From NCBI GenBank assembly GCA_026874595.1, contig CM049316.1, forward strand, positions 54,445,676 to 54,509,675: DNA of 64,000 nt. The letters are read 5' to 3'. The notes beneath the pieces were generated by a model. That model did not search any database, had not been told where the DNA came from, and saw nothing but the letters and a program-made list of their open reading frames with translations. Below, in pieces: positions 13,208-25,642 of this stretch; position 1 is the stretch's first letter; each line of letters opens with the position of its first letter. The position numbers and the translations under genes were made by a program. This DNA is from Sipunculus nudus. Lineage: Eukaryota; Annelida; Sipuncula; Golfingiida; Sipunculidae.

Positions 13208-13270
13208 ATGAATTGTACAAACCTCGGTCATAAACAGAAGTTAAAAGGACGGCGATTCCAACGTGCTGTG
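13208..13270 (+). CDS. DNAH5: Candidate alternative first coding exon 1d
   Basis: accATG context (A at -3), 21 open codons ending GTG before a strong gtaagt donor, phase 0. It begins MNCTNLGHKQKLKGRR and ends FQRAV, a basic leader. Joined to exon 2 it stays open. Equal length to vertebrate leaders and the good donor support it; the codon content alone does not. 13271-15153 holds nothing else recognisable. Confidence 0.38.
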
Positions 13271-15153
13271 GTAAGTACATGTATTTGACTTGTTTAGGAT
13301 TTAATCACTATTCATATATATATATGTGAATGAACAAGTTTGTTTGTATCAGAGTTCAATGACATTGTCACTGATATGAATATATGTATCTCTAGTCTAC
13401 CTTAAGTAACATAGTGAATTTATTTATACCAATTAAGTGGCATACTTATTTAAAAACACAGCATTTTACTAATCACACTTTTTGCCCAGACTTTTTCATG
13501 AACATCAGATTCAGATCAAGAAAAATCAGGGCATTTCCAAGTTGATTTTTTCTTATGTAAGTATTAGTTCACAGTCTCAGACATGATGGTAATATTTCTT
13601 ACATATATGTGTAGTGTTAGTATATCTGCTCTGACACGGGGTCACAAGAATGGAAGCTATTATTTTCATTGCCTGTGGATATTTACTTGTATTGGCACAT
13701 AGTGCATAGAAATCAATTATTACAGTTGAACCTTGTTGTGTGGATATCTGAGGACCTGACCAAGAAGTTTGTACATTCGAGGTTTAACAAAAGTGGGTTC
13801 TGGTCTTCCTCAGTAATATTAAATACTGTTTGAAGGAAATTCAACTTGTGACCTTTACACAAATGGCATTTGACAAAAAAGGTTTTACCAGATTAAAGCC
13901 CACTGTACCTTGTTCAGAATTACATGATTTATAACAAAATATAAATGTGATCATCTCTTTCGATAGAAATACCATTAAAATTAATTTTCTGTGGGTAGTA
14001 TTTTATTTCTTGTTAAATTACTCCCTGAGCCCACCAGAAAACATACTGTTTGCATTATTTGCCCATAAGATATGTTTACTCAGGTTTTCGAACATAAATG
14101 AATAGTAATCACAACCTGGGCTTGTAAAAAGACATACTGTTTCCATTAATCCACAAATAACCTTTGTGGGCTTCAGGGTGATAATTAATAGGATTTGTTC
14201 CATGAGAGCCATGATCAAATTTGAACTATTGTGTTCAGATGAAAAGAAGAAAAAGCCCTATGACCCCTGAGTATTATTTTAGTGAACCTGTTGAGGATTT
14301 GTGGCTGTGAGGGAACTGATGAAGATTAACCTTTTGAAACCTTGCGGGGTACCACCATGTATAACAAATAGCAGGACTTTTTATGGTGGGGTGTTGTTAA
14401 AGGTATACATAAACACATTCTTTGTGTGATTAAACAGCACGGTTATATACGTGAGCGGCTGTACTTGAGGACTCTCATGTGGGGGGTTTCATTGCCAGTG
14501 GGATTTACCATTGACAGAGTGTGTTAGCTGAGCCTAGAGGCTCTTGGATACAGCTCAGTTTGTCCCTGTTTTGGTCGCGTTGATCATTATCAGTTTCTCT
14601 GATTACGGCACACAGGTCCCGTGCAGGATAATTACCCACGAGTACTGACTGGTGTTTAATCTGGCCCTCCTGAGATATTAGAAATCAATTTAACCTTGAT
14701 AATACAGTGAAATATCAGCTGGACTATTGACCATTATGTGGTTGGCCATACCAGTATGAAATGCTGAGTAAGTTCAAACCTGCAGAGCCAAGGTAGAAAG
14801 TGGATGTTAGCTTGGGAGAAGACAACATTCAAGCCAAGAATATTGTCCGGCCAGGTCACTGAATTATGAACCGGTGTTGATCCGTAATATTACCTGATAA
14901 AACCAGGAGTTATGAGTAGTATGTACTTGGACTAGGGTGTTGTTCAGTGACAGTTTGGATAGGTCAGTGTGGGTAATTTCACAAGTATACTTGGATATAT
15001 ATGCAGCAAATGGAGAGTTAGAGACACATTGGAGAATATTTACTCTAGGTAGCAAGTCATGACAAGATGCTAACCTTCAAATCCTGCATGTGATTCATTA
15101 CCAAGGATACCATATTATATCCTTATTCCGTAAAACTTTTGTGTGTAGGGATC

Positions 15154-15192
15154 ATGGCTTCTACAGGAATCTTAAAGAGCACAGCTGAACGG
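15154..15192 (+). CDS. DNAH5: Candidate first coding exon 1e, nearest to exon 2
   Basis: ATG with A at -3 and G at +4 (atcATGG), 13 codons (MASTGILKSTAER) ending CGG before gtaagg, phase 0. It is the closest candidate to exon 2 and the simplest choice if there is only one start. The join reads [15 protein letters not shown]. It follows an in-frame-silent upstream region with no other ATG-donor pair nearby. The intron 15193-17940 contains part of an interspersed repeat at 17170-17610. Confidence 0.45.
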
Positions 15193-17169
15193 GTAAGGAC
15201 ATATGGTTCAGTTTGGTATTTAACCCTTTAACCCTCATTACTTTATTAAACTACCTCTTTTCAAATTAAACTGGCCTTCTTGTTTAACTTAACTTGTTTT
15301 ACCTGTAAGGTTAATTAAGAGACCTGAAAAGGTGTGCAAAGTGGCAAACAGTAAGTCTATGTCATTCACATGCTTTATACAATGGGGACTGGTAAATTCA
15401 TGAAATTTCATGAAGAAATGACTGTTTTGTGCATCTTCAAACATCTTATGCCGCTTTCATCAGTTTCTGTCAATTTAATACAAGGATACAGTACTGATTA
15501 CTGTGGAGTTTTTTGAGGGTTAAAGGGTTAAAGAATGTATTGATCAGATAGCAATTGAAAGTTAGCTATTCCCTTGTCATAATGATAAACAAAAACCAGA
15601 CTGGTATTCAGGCTGTTACTAAGCAAGATAACTAAAGAATTATTCATTTTCCCAGATTACTCCGAGAAACCTACCATTAAGACCATTCAGTATAGCATGA
15701 ATGTAAAAATAGATAACTTGTGTGACCCTATTAGACTCTTAAAATCTGTTCTGAAACTTTAAATCATGATGTATTATATAATGTGTTATACAGTATAACA
15801 CCTTTTATCTGCCAACATCAGGTCAGGGGGAGTTATTGGTGATATGTGAGAGTGGTAATTAATTCAGGGTCCCAGTAGGGTTGTAAAAGGAGTTGAGGTT
15901 GGGCCATGTAACATTTAAATGTCTCCTTTATTAATGGTCATATAAAAAAGTAAAAACACAAATATATATTGCTTTTTGTTGAAATAGAAAAATGGAGTGT
16001 GTCTGTATCAACAGTACCAACATATTCTGACTAATGGTGCGGTGTCCTTGATCATTTGACAGTTCTGTAGTTATTATTTTATCCAGCCATACTATTATGC
16101 AAATTGAAGAGGATAACTGTCTCCAAGGAAACTGGTAGATTATCAAAGAGTTATAACCCAATAGCGTGCAGAGATCACTTGAGCCATGCAATAATTAATT
16201 TTATACCAGAATGCAGGTAACACTTTGGATTAGTTGAAATTGTTTTACCAGGTGGACTTTGGTTCGCCTGTTTCTCTCTTGGTGGCAGCACATTATTTTT
16301 TTCTGAGTGTAGTTGAGTCAGGTGCTACAGTCCTCTTGACATTTGAAGCTGTTAGTGGTTGCTAGGCCCAGACCTGAGTACATTAGGTAGTCATACAGGG
16401 GTTGTAAGATTTACACAGTCCAGACTGACAGAATCAAGTATACTACTGATACTTTGTAGCTGCAGTGTACTGGCCGGCCCATTTTCTGATATACTGTTTT
16501 GAAAAAGTGCGTTGTCATGCAGTGTAATAACATAGTGTCTCTAACTTAAGTGTTTTTAAAAACTGAAAATAAAAATTTTAATCGTATGCATTATTCTTTG
16601 TGAAACTGTCTTCAACATTCATTCAGTATAAAATGATATACTGCATTCACAGTAAACTCTAATCAGTTACACTTATATATGGACTTCAAAAAATCATCTG
16701 CCATCATGATATCATGTTTTTACTTGTGTTCATTTTTTTTTGTATTTCGAAAAAAATATAGACACATTTCACATGGAAGGACATAATCTTTTGTTTTTTC
16801 ATTGTTTGCAATAGAGGTTCTTTTATAACCAATTCAGATGAAAGGAATTATATTGCCTGTGTGCATGTAATTTCCCTATCAGCTTAATAGGGGAAAACAG
16901 TACTTTATTTTTAATGGTTCTCCTCCTTAAGTAGTGGTAATGATACAGAATGATTGGATTATAAGTTTATCTCTGTATCTTTTGTCTAATGTCTCTGTAC
17001 ACATTTTCTATTTAAACTCAACAAGAGGAACTGAATTTTGGACTGGATGGGTTTTTATTTCAACATGGAATGGGATTCTTATATGGAAAATTTTAGATAA
17101 TGTTACATATTAGCTTGTCATAAAGCATGAGTGAAAAATATCTTGTGAATGAACCAAATGTTTGTCTAT

Positions 17170-17610
17170 TTAAAAAGGGGCCTTTTCTGATATCCCTGTT
17201 GTATTCTCACCTCTATTAACTAAAGATGATCCCTCAAAGTTTTGATAAAAATAGGTCAGAAAAAGCTGATCCCACTGCACATAGGCCATGGGGTACCCGC
17301 AAAAATAATCAGAACACTTTCAATAAAGACATTGAGCAGCAAGTCAGAACAACTGGGTTTTGCATGGGTTTTTTTAAACTAATGACCTGTCAACTACTGC
17401 ACACATGCAACAACCACCTTTCTTTACATGGTTATTTTGTTAGTTTACTAACAGCTTGAAGAAAAACAAACTCATTATTTCATCACAGAGTCATTATAAG
17501 AATTTTCCTTAACAGAAATTACCTAGGGTTGATTCATTTATATGTTGAGCAAGCAGGAAATGTCATAAATTCTATTGAAAAGGTATTTAAAGAGCTAGAT
17601 TTAATGGAGC
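17170..17610 (+). repeat. Interspersed repeat, family R5 copy 1
   Basis: About 440 bp with the same order of blocks as 28812-29240: ggggcctt, atcccttgaa/atccctcaaa, aacaagtcaga/gcaagtcagaac, acatggt, gtttact-acag, gaattacctag and aattctattgaaaag. Boundaries are approximate. The open frames at 17226 and 17529 fall inside or next to it and are rejected as genes. Confidence 0.65.
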
Positions 17611-17940
17611 AGCTGGTATCACAACAACCAAAACACACTGTTAACAACTCATCTTCTTTCTCCTTTATACTGGCTCCTGGTGATGCTGGAATCATCCACA
17701 AAAGCAACCATTCACTATCAGGTTGTGTCTCTTGTCTTTCAATCATTGTGTCCTGACTGTGACATTTTGATAACAAGGTAGAGATCAAGTAGAATTTGCA
17801 AGATGATATATTATTTTTTTTTATTTTCTCTACACAGATGACACCTGCTGTTTACAGTCGTTCCTTCATCTGTACTGTTGAGCATTTTCAGACATTGCAC
17901 AAAAGAAATTCTTTTGGATTTATATTGTGTTTGTTTACAG

Positions 17941-18075
17941 CAAAAGTTGAAGGAGGAGAGAGAGGCTAAGCGAGCCCACTTGGATGAGCGTCATGCATAC
18001 ATCTTACAGACGGTGGCTGACAGCCTTGGTTTGGACAAGTCTGAAGTGGAAGATGCCATCCTTGAGGGAACCCAG
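17941..18075 (+). CDS. DNAH5: Dynein heavy chain exon 2 (first shared exon)
   Basis: 45 codons, phase 0 to 0, acceptor ttgtttacag, donor gtcagt. Reads [19 protein letters not shown] then [10 protein letters not shown], a signature of the extreme N-terminus of DNAH5/8-type chains. I number residues from here as 1. The intron after it (18076-18824) is AT-rich with nothing recognisable. Confidence 0.92.
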
Positions 18076-18824
18076 GTCAGTGTAAGAATTAATTTTTGAA
18101 CTCAGGATTGTGTTACAATAGGGTGACTTAAGTCATGTGGCTGACTTGAGCCGAGTGACATCTGTGTGTCACCATAGTAACTATTATGTCACAATTGTAA
18201 CAATGGTATTGAGTCCCTCTACTGGGCTTAAGTCCAGTATAATGTTATTGCAACAGGCCCCTGAACAGTTATATTGTTTATAAATAATAGTTTTTGTGGT
18301 AGTGATTAGTAATCAGTATTTTTCAGTGATGACTTTGATATATGCTAAGGTTCTCTTTGCCCATGCACGATTTCAAACATTTGCACTGAATGCAAAATCC
18401 CAAATACATTTTGGATCCATTTACATATATTTCAACCACAAGCAAATGGTTTTACCTGTCTCTTTCATTGATAATAAATAGGTTTTATTGATATCACCAT
18501 AAATTGATCATCAGAATCGATCACGTCAATGACTAACTGAAATAAAGCTGGTTCCTGCTTAAATTAATGCATCTGGGCTGCTTAATATCAGGAAAAGCTT
18601 ATGAAAAGACTGTATTTGATATTATTTGGGTCTTTTTTTCTTGTGACTCATACAGGAAGCTATTGCAAATAAAGTTGTTCTTAATTTATACAGTGAGAAT
18701 ACTGAATGAAGTGGCTTATTTTCACTTAACATACAATGATAATTCTGAAGAAAAAATAATCTTAACAGTTAGATTAAATCATTTTAGTAATCAGTTTGTG
18801 ATTTGTATGTATTTTTTTTATTAG

Positions 18825-18906
18825 ATTGAGACCATGGACAAGTTCCTTGCAGCAAACGGTTCCAGCCAGCTGCTGTTCTACTATCAGGAACCTGAGTCTG
18901 ATGCTG
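18825..18906 (+). CDS. DNAH5: Dynein heavy chain exon 3
   Basis: 27 codons plus 1 base; contains MDKFLAANGSSQLLFYYQ, matching the family's N-terminal FYYQ segment. Acceptor tttattag, donor gtgagc. The glycine/valine codon is split with exon 4. The following intron ends in the minisatellite at 19132-19550. Confidence 0.92.
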
Positions 18907-19131
18907 GTGAGCTGATCTTCTGCATCTCTTACATCTTTATTTTACTTTGATGGTACAGGTGACTGGGAATTAGTGTAACATTACTTCCTAGCTACACATA
19001 TTTCTCAATATTTTAACTGTATCCAATATTTTCATGGTGGCTTGATTACAGTTTCAGTTTCAATATGTGCAGTAAATAAACAACATCATAAAAGACCAAA
19101 TTGTTTCATTATTTAAAAAATCAGTAGTTTT

Positions 19132-19550
19132 GAATTCCTTTATAATTCTGGGACCTGCACATCACAGATGAGTGCGTCCTTTATAATTGTGTGGTCTGTA
19201 CATTACAGTTTAGTTCATCCTTTATAATTCTGTGGTCTGTACATTACAGTTGAGTTCATCCTTTATAAATCTGTGGTCTGTATGTACGTTACAGATGAGT
19301 ACATCCTTTATAATTCTGTGGTCTTTACATTACAGTTGAGTACATCCTTTATAATTCTGTGGTCTGTACATTACAGATGAGTACATCCTTTATAATTCTG
19401 TGGTCTGTACATTACAGTTGAGTACATCCTTTATAATTCTGTGGTCTGTACATTACAGATGAGTACATCCTTTATAATTCTGTGGTCTGTACATTACAGT
19501 TGAGTACATCCTTTATAATTCTGTGGTCTGTACATTACAGTTGAGTACAT
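19132..19550 (+). repeat. 41-bp minisatellite containing the exon 4 splice acceptor
   Basis: Unit: ctttataattctgtggtctg then tacattacag then t/a-tgagtacatc. Copies of the AG boundary are followed by exon-like starts at 19168, 19209, 19250, 19295, 19336, 19377, 19418, 19459, 19500 and the real one at 19541. Spacing is 41 bp except 45 bp once. Copies alternate between cagatgag and cagttgag, suggesting 82-bp dimers. The last unit includes the true intron end and the first ten bases of exon 4. Confidence 0.95.
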
Positions 19551-19701
19551 GAGGCTAGGTCCAGGAGGCAACAAACCTGTGAGGTCCAGTAAACCCAAGA
19601 TCTTCATCACTGATGGTCGAGATGCTGCGCTGCATGGTGTCGGCCTCATCTTCACCCGGCCTGATGCCACCATGGCAATCACTGAAACCAACATCACTAA
19701 G
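19541..19701 (+). CDS. DNAH5: Dynein heavy chain exon 4
   Basis: 161 bp, phase 1 to 0. With the base from exon 3 it reads VEYMRLGPGG, then KPKIFITDGRDAALHGVG and FTRPDATMAITETNITK. Its first ten bases are shared with the 41-bp minisatellite. Only this acceptor keeps the frame open: the adjacent upstream ones hit a stop. Donor gtattg. The next intron, 19702-20219, holds nothing recognisable. Confidence 0.93.
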
Positions 19702-20219
19702 GTATTGTACATGCTTAGAACTGTCATCTGTGATTGCAGTATAATTGTTCATCTGTGATTGCAGTATGATCTTCTATGAAACAAAAGATTTGAAGAACTT
19801 TTACCTCTGTATGCTAGAGACTATTTAGATAGAATGTTTCTTAGAAGAGTAACCCAAATTCATATTCTGATTTCTCTCAGAATTAGTCCCAGTATTTAGA
19901 AAAACACTAACAATAGATTATTATGGCCTTTCTGTTAATAGCTAGCTGCTGCCACTGTCATTTACAAGGATAGGTTGTAAATGGTTATCAGAAATTATTG
20001 GGAAAGAGAACCTTTAATTATTTTGTAAATCTTGCTGGCAAAATTAATATGTCACAGGTTTGCTTCACAAACTCCCCATTCTTAGAGGCCTGAGTCTCCA
20101 CTGTATTGAAAACTTTATGTAATGAATTGCAGAACATATAAGCAACTTCTGTTTCAATCTCAGGTAAGTTTATGATTTTGTCAAATTTGTTCATCACTGA
20201 GTTGCATCTTGTTTTGCAG

Positions 20220-20424
20220 GAGGTGAATTTCATGCAGCTTGATGCCAGTAATTCCACCAATGGTCATGGCTTGCTGCATGCCATTGAGCACCTGTTGTCC
20301 ACAGTGTTCCTCCCCAGCCTGAGAAAGCAAGAGAAAGGCTGGGGCAGCCTGAACAGCCAGGAAGGACAGCCAACCAGAAACGACTTCCTTAACAACCTCG
20401 ATGGATTTGTCTCCATGCTAGTTG
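20220..20424 (+). CDS. DNAH5: Dynein heavy chain exon 5
   Basis: 68 codons plus 1; starts EVNFMQLDASNSTNGHG and ends with FVSMLVG. Matches the family's EVSFNMLDA segment at the start of the tail. Acceptor ttttgcag, donor gtgagt. Intron 20425-21030 has nothing recognisable. Confidence 0.93.
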
Positions 20425-21030
20425 GTGAGTACGAAAATTAAACCCTGCACGCAGAAAACTTTTTGTAAAGAATTCCTGTAAGTTATGATTATGATTCTAA
20501 AGTTGAAATTTCCTTTGAAATTTTATTCTATAATACACCTGGTGATTTCTTCATAGTTGCAGACTATTCACATTCTGCTGTCTGTAACCAAATATCTCTA
20601 CAGCCATTGCAGCTATCATGATGAAATTTTTCAGACTTATTGATGATGTGATGAATATGCAAAAATAAGCTCTTGGTTGTGCCAGGGCTACATATGTTGA
20701 CATACTTTCTGTGAAATGAAATGGTCTTTTCCTCTTTTTTCTAATATAAGTGATAAAGTACTGATATTTTGGCATTCATATCATTGTTAACAATTCCTCA
20801 GAGGAAGTTAAATAAATTTATATGAATTTAGTTAAATTATTGTCATAATGGCATCTTTATAGAATGTAACATTGTTTGATTTCAGATTTTGTTGATTTTA
20901 TGTGTTTGCATAAATGATGTAATTATTAAAGTTTCAGAGTTCAGAAAAAACAGTTTTTGAATGTTGTGTAATATATACCAAATCATGAACATTTACACAA
21001 GTTCAGTAATGTTTCTTTACATATTTACAG

Positions 21031-21371
21031 GAGCCCAGGAGAGTCTGGAGGAGAAGGTTAAGTTGAAGCCATGTGAGACGTATGACCTGAACACGATCAA
21101 GTCACCGTCAGACTACCAGGCCATCGCTAACAGCACTGAGGCTCTGCAGTGTATAGAGGACTGCATTGCTGTGTGGATTAAACAGATTGAACAGGTGCTT
21201 GCGGAGAGTGAACAGATGAGGCGGGAGGCTGACGACATCGGCCCAAGAGCCGAGCTGGATCACTGGAAGAAGAGGATGTCAAAGTTCAACTTCCTCTTGG
21301 ACCAGATCAAAGGTCAAGATGTCAAGGCTGTTCTTGGTGTTCTCTTGGCTGCTAAGTCCAAAACCCTTAAG
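21031..21371 (+). CDS. DNAH5: Dynein heavy chain exon 6 (start of DHC_N1 tail)
   Basis: 341 bp, phase 1 to 0. Contains [33 protein letters not shown] and [17 protein letters not shown], the conserved start of the DHC_N1 region that carries heavy-chain dimerisation and intermediate-chain contacts. Donor gttagt. Intron 21372-22110 has nothing recognisable. Confidence 0.95.
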
Positions 21372-22110
21372 GTTAGTATTGTGACACTGCCTTTATTCTT
21401 TTCATTATTTCATATCTTTATTCTTTATTCTTCCTAGTCAGCCGACCATCATTGCCCTTGGGTCACTTGTTCTTTTCATTTATAAATTACATTTTCAGAA
21501 TGATAATTTTCATGTACACAAAGTGCTTATGAGAAATCCTTCTTTAAATATTTTTTTAAGTATAAATCAGAGTTGTAACTGCTTAGGAAACTTATTAAAT
21601 ATTTTTGGGATAATGCACAAACATCTCTCACTCATCAGATATTGATTTCCGTATTTTCTCTAACAGTTTGACTTGACTTTGACTTGTCATGTCTTGATGT
21701 TTTCTTGAATGTAATTCAGGAAACTCATTGCTAAATTACCATTGTTCATAACCAACAGTAATAATTTTTAATCTTAAATGTTATGGTTATTGATGACATG
21801 AACTTCAAATACCTCAGCATATTATGTTTTGAAGTCATACAGACCAGTAAAAAATATCAGGATCTCATCTTTTTCACCAGATGGTATTATCTGCTGGATA
21901 GGATAGTATATTGTTAGAGTGCATGTGTCACTCATTCTACAGATAATGACTAATGTTCATACACTCTCCTGAATAATATCTTAAGTTTTTATAGCTCACT
22001 TTATAGACAGCCACCGTTACAGTATTTTCAAGATATCTGTGTTTTTGTGTAAATATCAGCATGACGTGCCTGAGCGTTGTTTCCTTATTTTACGTCTCTT
22101 GTTTTTACAG

Positions 22111-22224
22111 ACATGGCAGGAGCTGGACAGACGTATCACGGACACAGCCAATGAAGCCAAGGACAATGTCAAGTACCTGTACACACTGGAAAAATTCTGT
22201 GATCCTCTGTACCACAGTGACCCG
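22111..22224 (+). CDS. DNAH5: Dynein heavy chain exon 7
   Basis: 38 codons, phase 0 to 0: [19 protein letters not shown] and [14 protein letters not shown], strongly conserved in DNAH5/8. Donor gtagga. The following intron is short and plain. Confidence 0.95.
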
Positions 22225-22518
22225 GTAGGAGAGTGTTAATGTTAAAAGATTGTCATCTTAAATTGGATGATAGCCACTTTTGTGGATTTTCTTCTACTTT
22301 TTTTCTTGTTTGCAGAATATTAATGATAAATAGTTCTTAAATGATTGATATGTTCTCATTGAAGGTATTTATAGGTTAATTGACGATTGAGTCTATATCT
22401 TGTATTCCAGATGCCAGTGTTTCACAAATGTTAATACTCAAGAAATAAAAGATCATACATTGAGTATTTAAACTATTGGTGATCTGCTCCCTGATATACG
22501 TTTGGTTTCCATGTTTAG

Positions 22519-22626
22519 GTTGGCATGTTAGAGGGGATTGCCGGCCTGATCAATGCCATCAGGATGATCCATTCCATCTCTCGGTACTACAACACCTCGG
22601 AGCGCATGACATCACTCTTTGTCAAG
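22519..22626 (+). CDS. DNAH5: Dynein heavy chain exon 8
   Basis: 36 codons, phase 0 to 0: [20 protein letters not shown] followed by TSLFVK. Acceptor atgtttag, donor gtcagt. The next intron, 22627-23330, holds a MITE-like element at 22855-23219. Confidence 0.94.
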
Positions 22627-22854
22627 GTCAGTATCATTAAAAATGACTCTCTGGAATAAAACATATATTTCATATTTAGTCATTGATGATTGCCAGTGGA
22701 AATGAGGATACACCTGTTAGTAGGAAGTCAGGAAACCGGATGAAGTATGATTTATTGGTAAAGATATTTAAGTGTGGAATAAGTGAAAGTCTGTGATCTT
22801 GAATTTACTATACCGCTGTAGTCCAGTATGATCTTCATATCTAGATGAATACAC

Positions 22855-23219
22855 AGGGCTTGACATTAATTTCTGAATGTACTTGCCCAGTCAGGCATGT
22901 AACATCTAGCTTTTACTTGCCCTACATGAATTTTTGCATGCCCTTACAAAATCAGTGATCGCTGCGACAAACAAAATGTTTTCCACATGATTATGTTGCT
23001 TGTTTTATTGCAAGTTAGTCAAAAACATGTTGAAATGTTTGTTTAATTATATTTCACTTAAATATTTGTACAGATAAACATACAAGTTATTTAAGATAAA
23101 GAGGTATTTTTTATATGATTTCATTTCTCCAAGAAAGAAAATGGCCAACAGAAGATAAGTCAAGATTCAGGCCATTACTTGCCCAAGGAAAATTGTTAAT
23201 AATTTATGTTAAGCTTTGA
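22855..23219. mobile_element. MITE-like element with imperfect inverted ends
   Basis: Left end agggcttgacattaatttct and right end aataatttatgttaagcttt are imperfect inverted repeats. Internal copies of acttgccc occur near both ends. No coding capacity. Boundaries are approximate and the family is not identified. Confidence 0.4.
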
Positions 23220-23330
23220 TCCATCTAGCAGTATATTCATTACAATAATTGATGTAATAAAGAATAGCTCTTTTAATAGTTTATAGCATGTTAATGGTCT
23301 TCAGTTGTGATGTTTATTTTATTACCACAG

Positions 23331-23640
23331 ATAACCAATCAAATGATAACCGCCTGTAAGGCATATATCACCGACTCAGGCATTGAGACTGTGTGGACAC
23401 AGGAAACTGATACAGTCATCAAGAAACTGCAAGACTGTGTTAAACTAAATGAGGAATACCAGCGTCACTTCCACAAAACAAAACAAAAGCTGGAAACCAT
23501 GCCCAATGAGAGGAAGTTTGAATTCTCTGAGATGTACATCTTTGGCAAATTTGACACCTTCACACGCCGGCTGAAAAAGATCATAGAAATGTTCAAAACC
23601 ATGGAAACCTACTCTCACCTCTCAGATTCTAAAATTGAAG
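23331..23640 (+). CDS. DNAH5: Dynein heavy chain exon 9
   Basis: 103 codons plus 1: ITNQMITACKAYITDSG, FHKTKQKLETMPNERKFEFS, EMYIFGKFDTFTRRL. DHC_N1 tail. Acceptor ttaccacag, donor gtaagt. The next intron contains a run of nine G near 23739. Confidence 0.95.
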
Positions 23641-24078
23641 GTAAGTTTGAATTCACTGTGAGAAAAGTGGACAGAATAGTAGGAGACTAAAGCCTTGAAA
23701 TATTTTAGGCATGATCAGAAATTAATAAGGACAACAGGGGGGGGGGGATGACTTTCATTGAATGTCAGGAATCAGAGGGAAGAAAATAATTTGCTATATA
23801 AACAGTTCTGGTTGTTTGTCATCCATGTAAGAGCTTAGCAAAGGCTAAGTTATGATCAGAGATGAATAAAAAACAAATTGAATTATTCACTGTCAGACTC
23901 AGTTTGGGAGTTTCTATGGACAAGAATGAAGCCTGGGCTAATTGCAGCCATCTTACTGGCCCCCCATAACCCCTGGTCAGTATCAGGAAGTGCTTAGTGG
24001 AGACTGCTACCTCATGCCTGATATACATGAAATGTTATTTGAATTGCCTGATGACGTACTCAGTTATATGACCGGCAG

Positions 24079-24215
24079 GTATGGAGCTGATGGCCAACAA
24101 GTTCCAGGTGATCGTGACCAGCATGAGAAAGAAGCCGTACGATTACCTGGACCAGAGGAGGATGGACTTTGACGAAGACTTTGAGGAATTCAAACGCCAG
24201 ATCCAGGAATTACAT
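24079..24215 (+). CDS. DNAH5: Dynein heavy chain exon 10
   Basis: 137 bp, phase 1 to 0: GMELMANKFQVIVTSMRKK, YDYLDQRRMDFDEDFEEFKR. The exon itself starts with gt directly after cag. Donor gttagt. Intron 24216-24904 has nothing clearly recognisable apart from a possible repeat edge near 24290-24370. Confidence 0.93.
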
Positions 24216-24904
24216 GTTAGTATTTCATCATACACACACTCACAGAAAGCTCTAAAGCCTGAATCACAATTGGTTTGTTACAAAATAGTTATGCCTCCAC
24301 CATAGAGAAGGTGGGAATAACTATTACAGTTTGTACATCCATTCCTTTGTCTATCTGTGCATCTGTCTGTCTGCCTGTTTTGTGAATGTATAATCAAACA
24401 ATTATGTTTCATAGGGTCATTTTAGTCAGTAACCTGCTTTTATCAAGAGGGAATGGATAGTTCCTTGCAAAGTTGTAGTTAAATTATCATCAAGCAAAAA
24501 ATTTTTTTTTCTGTCTTTTTCATTTTGCTTGGACTCTTTGAGATGGTACTCTGTTTGGTTTTTAAAGGATGGATTGTACCAAAACGTAAAATCTTGATTC
24601 CTTTAAGGAGGAATGTTCTCATCAGTTAATCTGTTCTCATCAGTAAATCGGTAAATGTGTGTGAGATTTACATATTCCTCAAAGAGAGCCCAGCGCAAGA
24701 TCCAAACCTTTTTCTGTGAAAAAATTACAATTCTAAACAGATGTCAGCAAACTGACATACATATTTATGTTACCTGTAGGAAGATAAATCATGTCCTGGG
24801 AGTTAGATAAAGTGGCCAACAAGTAGGAAAGTTTAGCTGTGACCCAGATTTTGGAGTGTGAAGAATTATTCTTAAAAATGTGAATCATGTAACATACATT
24901 TCAG

Positions 24905-25133
24905 AATGCCATCCTGAACTTCATGGACCAGCGGTTTGAGCGCATCACAAGCACACAGAGGGCGCTTTGGTTGTTGGCTCGTTTTGAGAGACTGAACCTG
25001 CCGAACCTTGGAATCCAGGAGAAGTACCAGCGTATCCTGTCTCACTACGGTCGTGACGTTGAGATGGTCTCCAAGCTCTACCAGAAGAACAAGAGTGACC
25101 CACAGGTCGCTAGAGACCTGCCACCTATTGCTG
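24905..25133 (+). CDS. DNAH5: Dynein heavy chain exon 11
   Basis: 76 codons plus 1: NAILNFMDQRFERITSTQRA, ARFERLNLPNLGIQEKYQRI, ends DLPPIAG. DHC_N1 tail. Donor gtaaag. Intron 25134-25642 is plain. Confidence 0.95.
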
Positions 25134-25642
25134 GTAAAGCACTTGTTTATGTTACACAAATGACTGATGTAGTATGTTTCCATGGCCCAAGTTGTCCATT
25201 ATAATAAGAGGTTACATCAATATAAAGATTCACAATGGTTAAACAAACTTTGTAGCTCAAATTAATTTTTTGTTTCATTTTGTTCATGTTTTCTGCTTTG
25301 TCAGAAAATATTTAATTTATCATTTTAATGTTTCATCAAAATGTGAGATGTGAAAGGTTCACCACAAGATTGGAAGTTTTATTAATACAAGATAAGTGAT
25401 GATGCTCTTGTTTGTACATGCAAATTTGAAGTCAAGGTGGCTTTGTTGAATATATGTTAACTCATCTGTTAAAAGACATTGGGGGAAGTTGGTTGGTTTT
25501 GTAGTGGCACTGCTGTTTTGGCTCATTTTTCAATATTGTGGTATTTCTATGATCTGATTTGTATGAAAAATGCCAGTTAGAGTAAAATGCACTTTTGGGC
25601 ACAAAGTTTAACTTAATATATACATTTGCTTTGATAAAACAG

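Noticed and set aside
17226-17756. Open frames of about 75 codons in front of exon 2
   Set aside because: They lie in or beside interspersed repeat R5, which recurs at 28812-29240 with the frames broken.
19132-19550. CRISPR-like direct repeat array (also 39895-40214)
   Set aside because: Repeats are contiguous without unique spacers, overlap exons of a spliced animal gene, and there are no cas genes.
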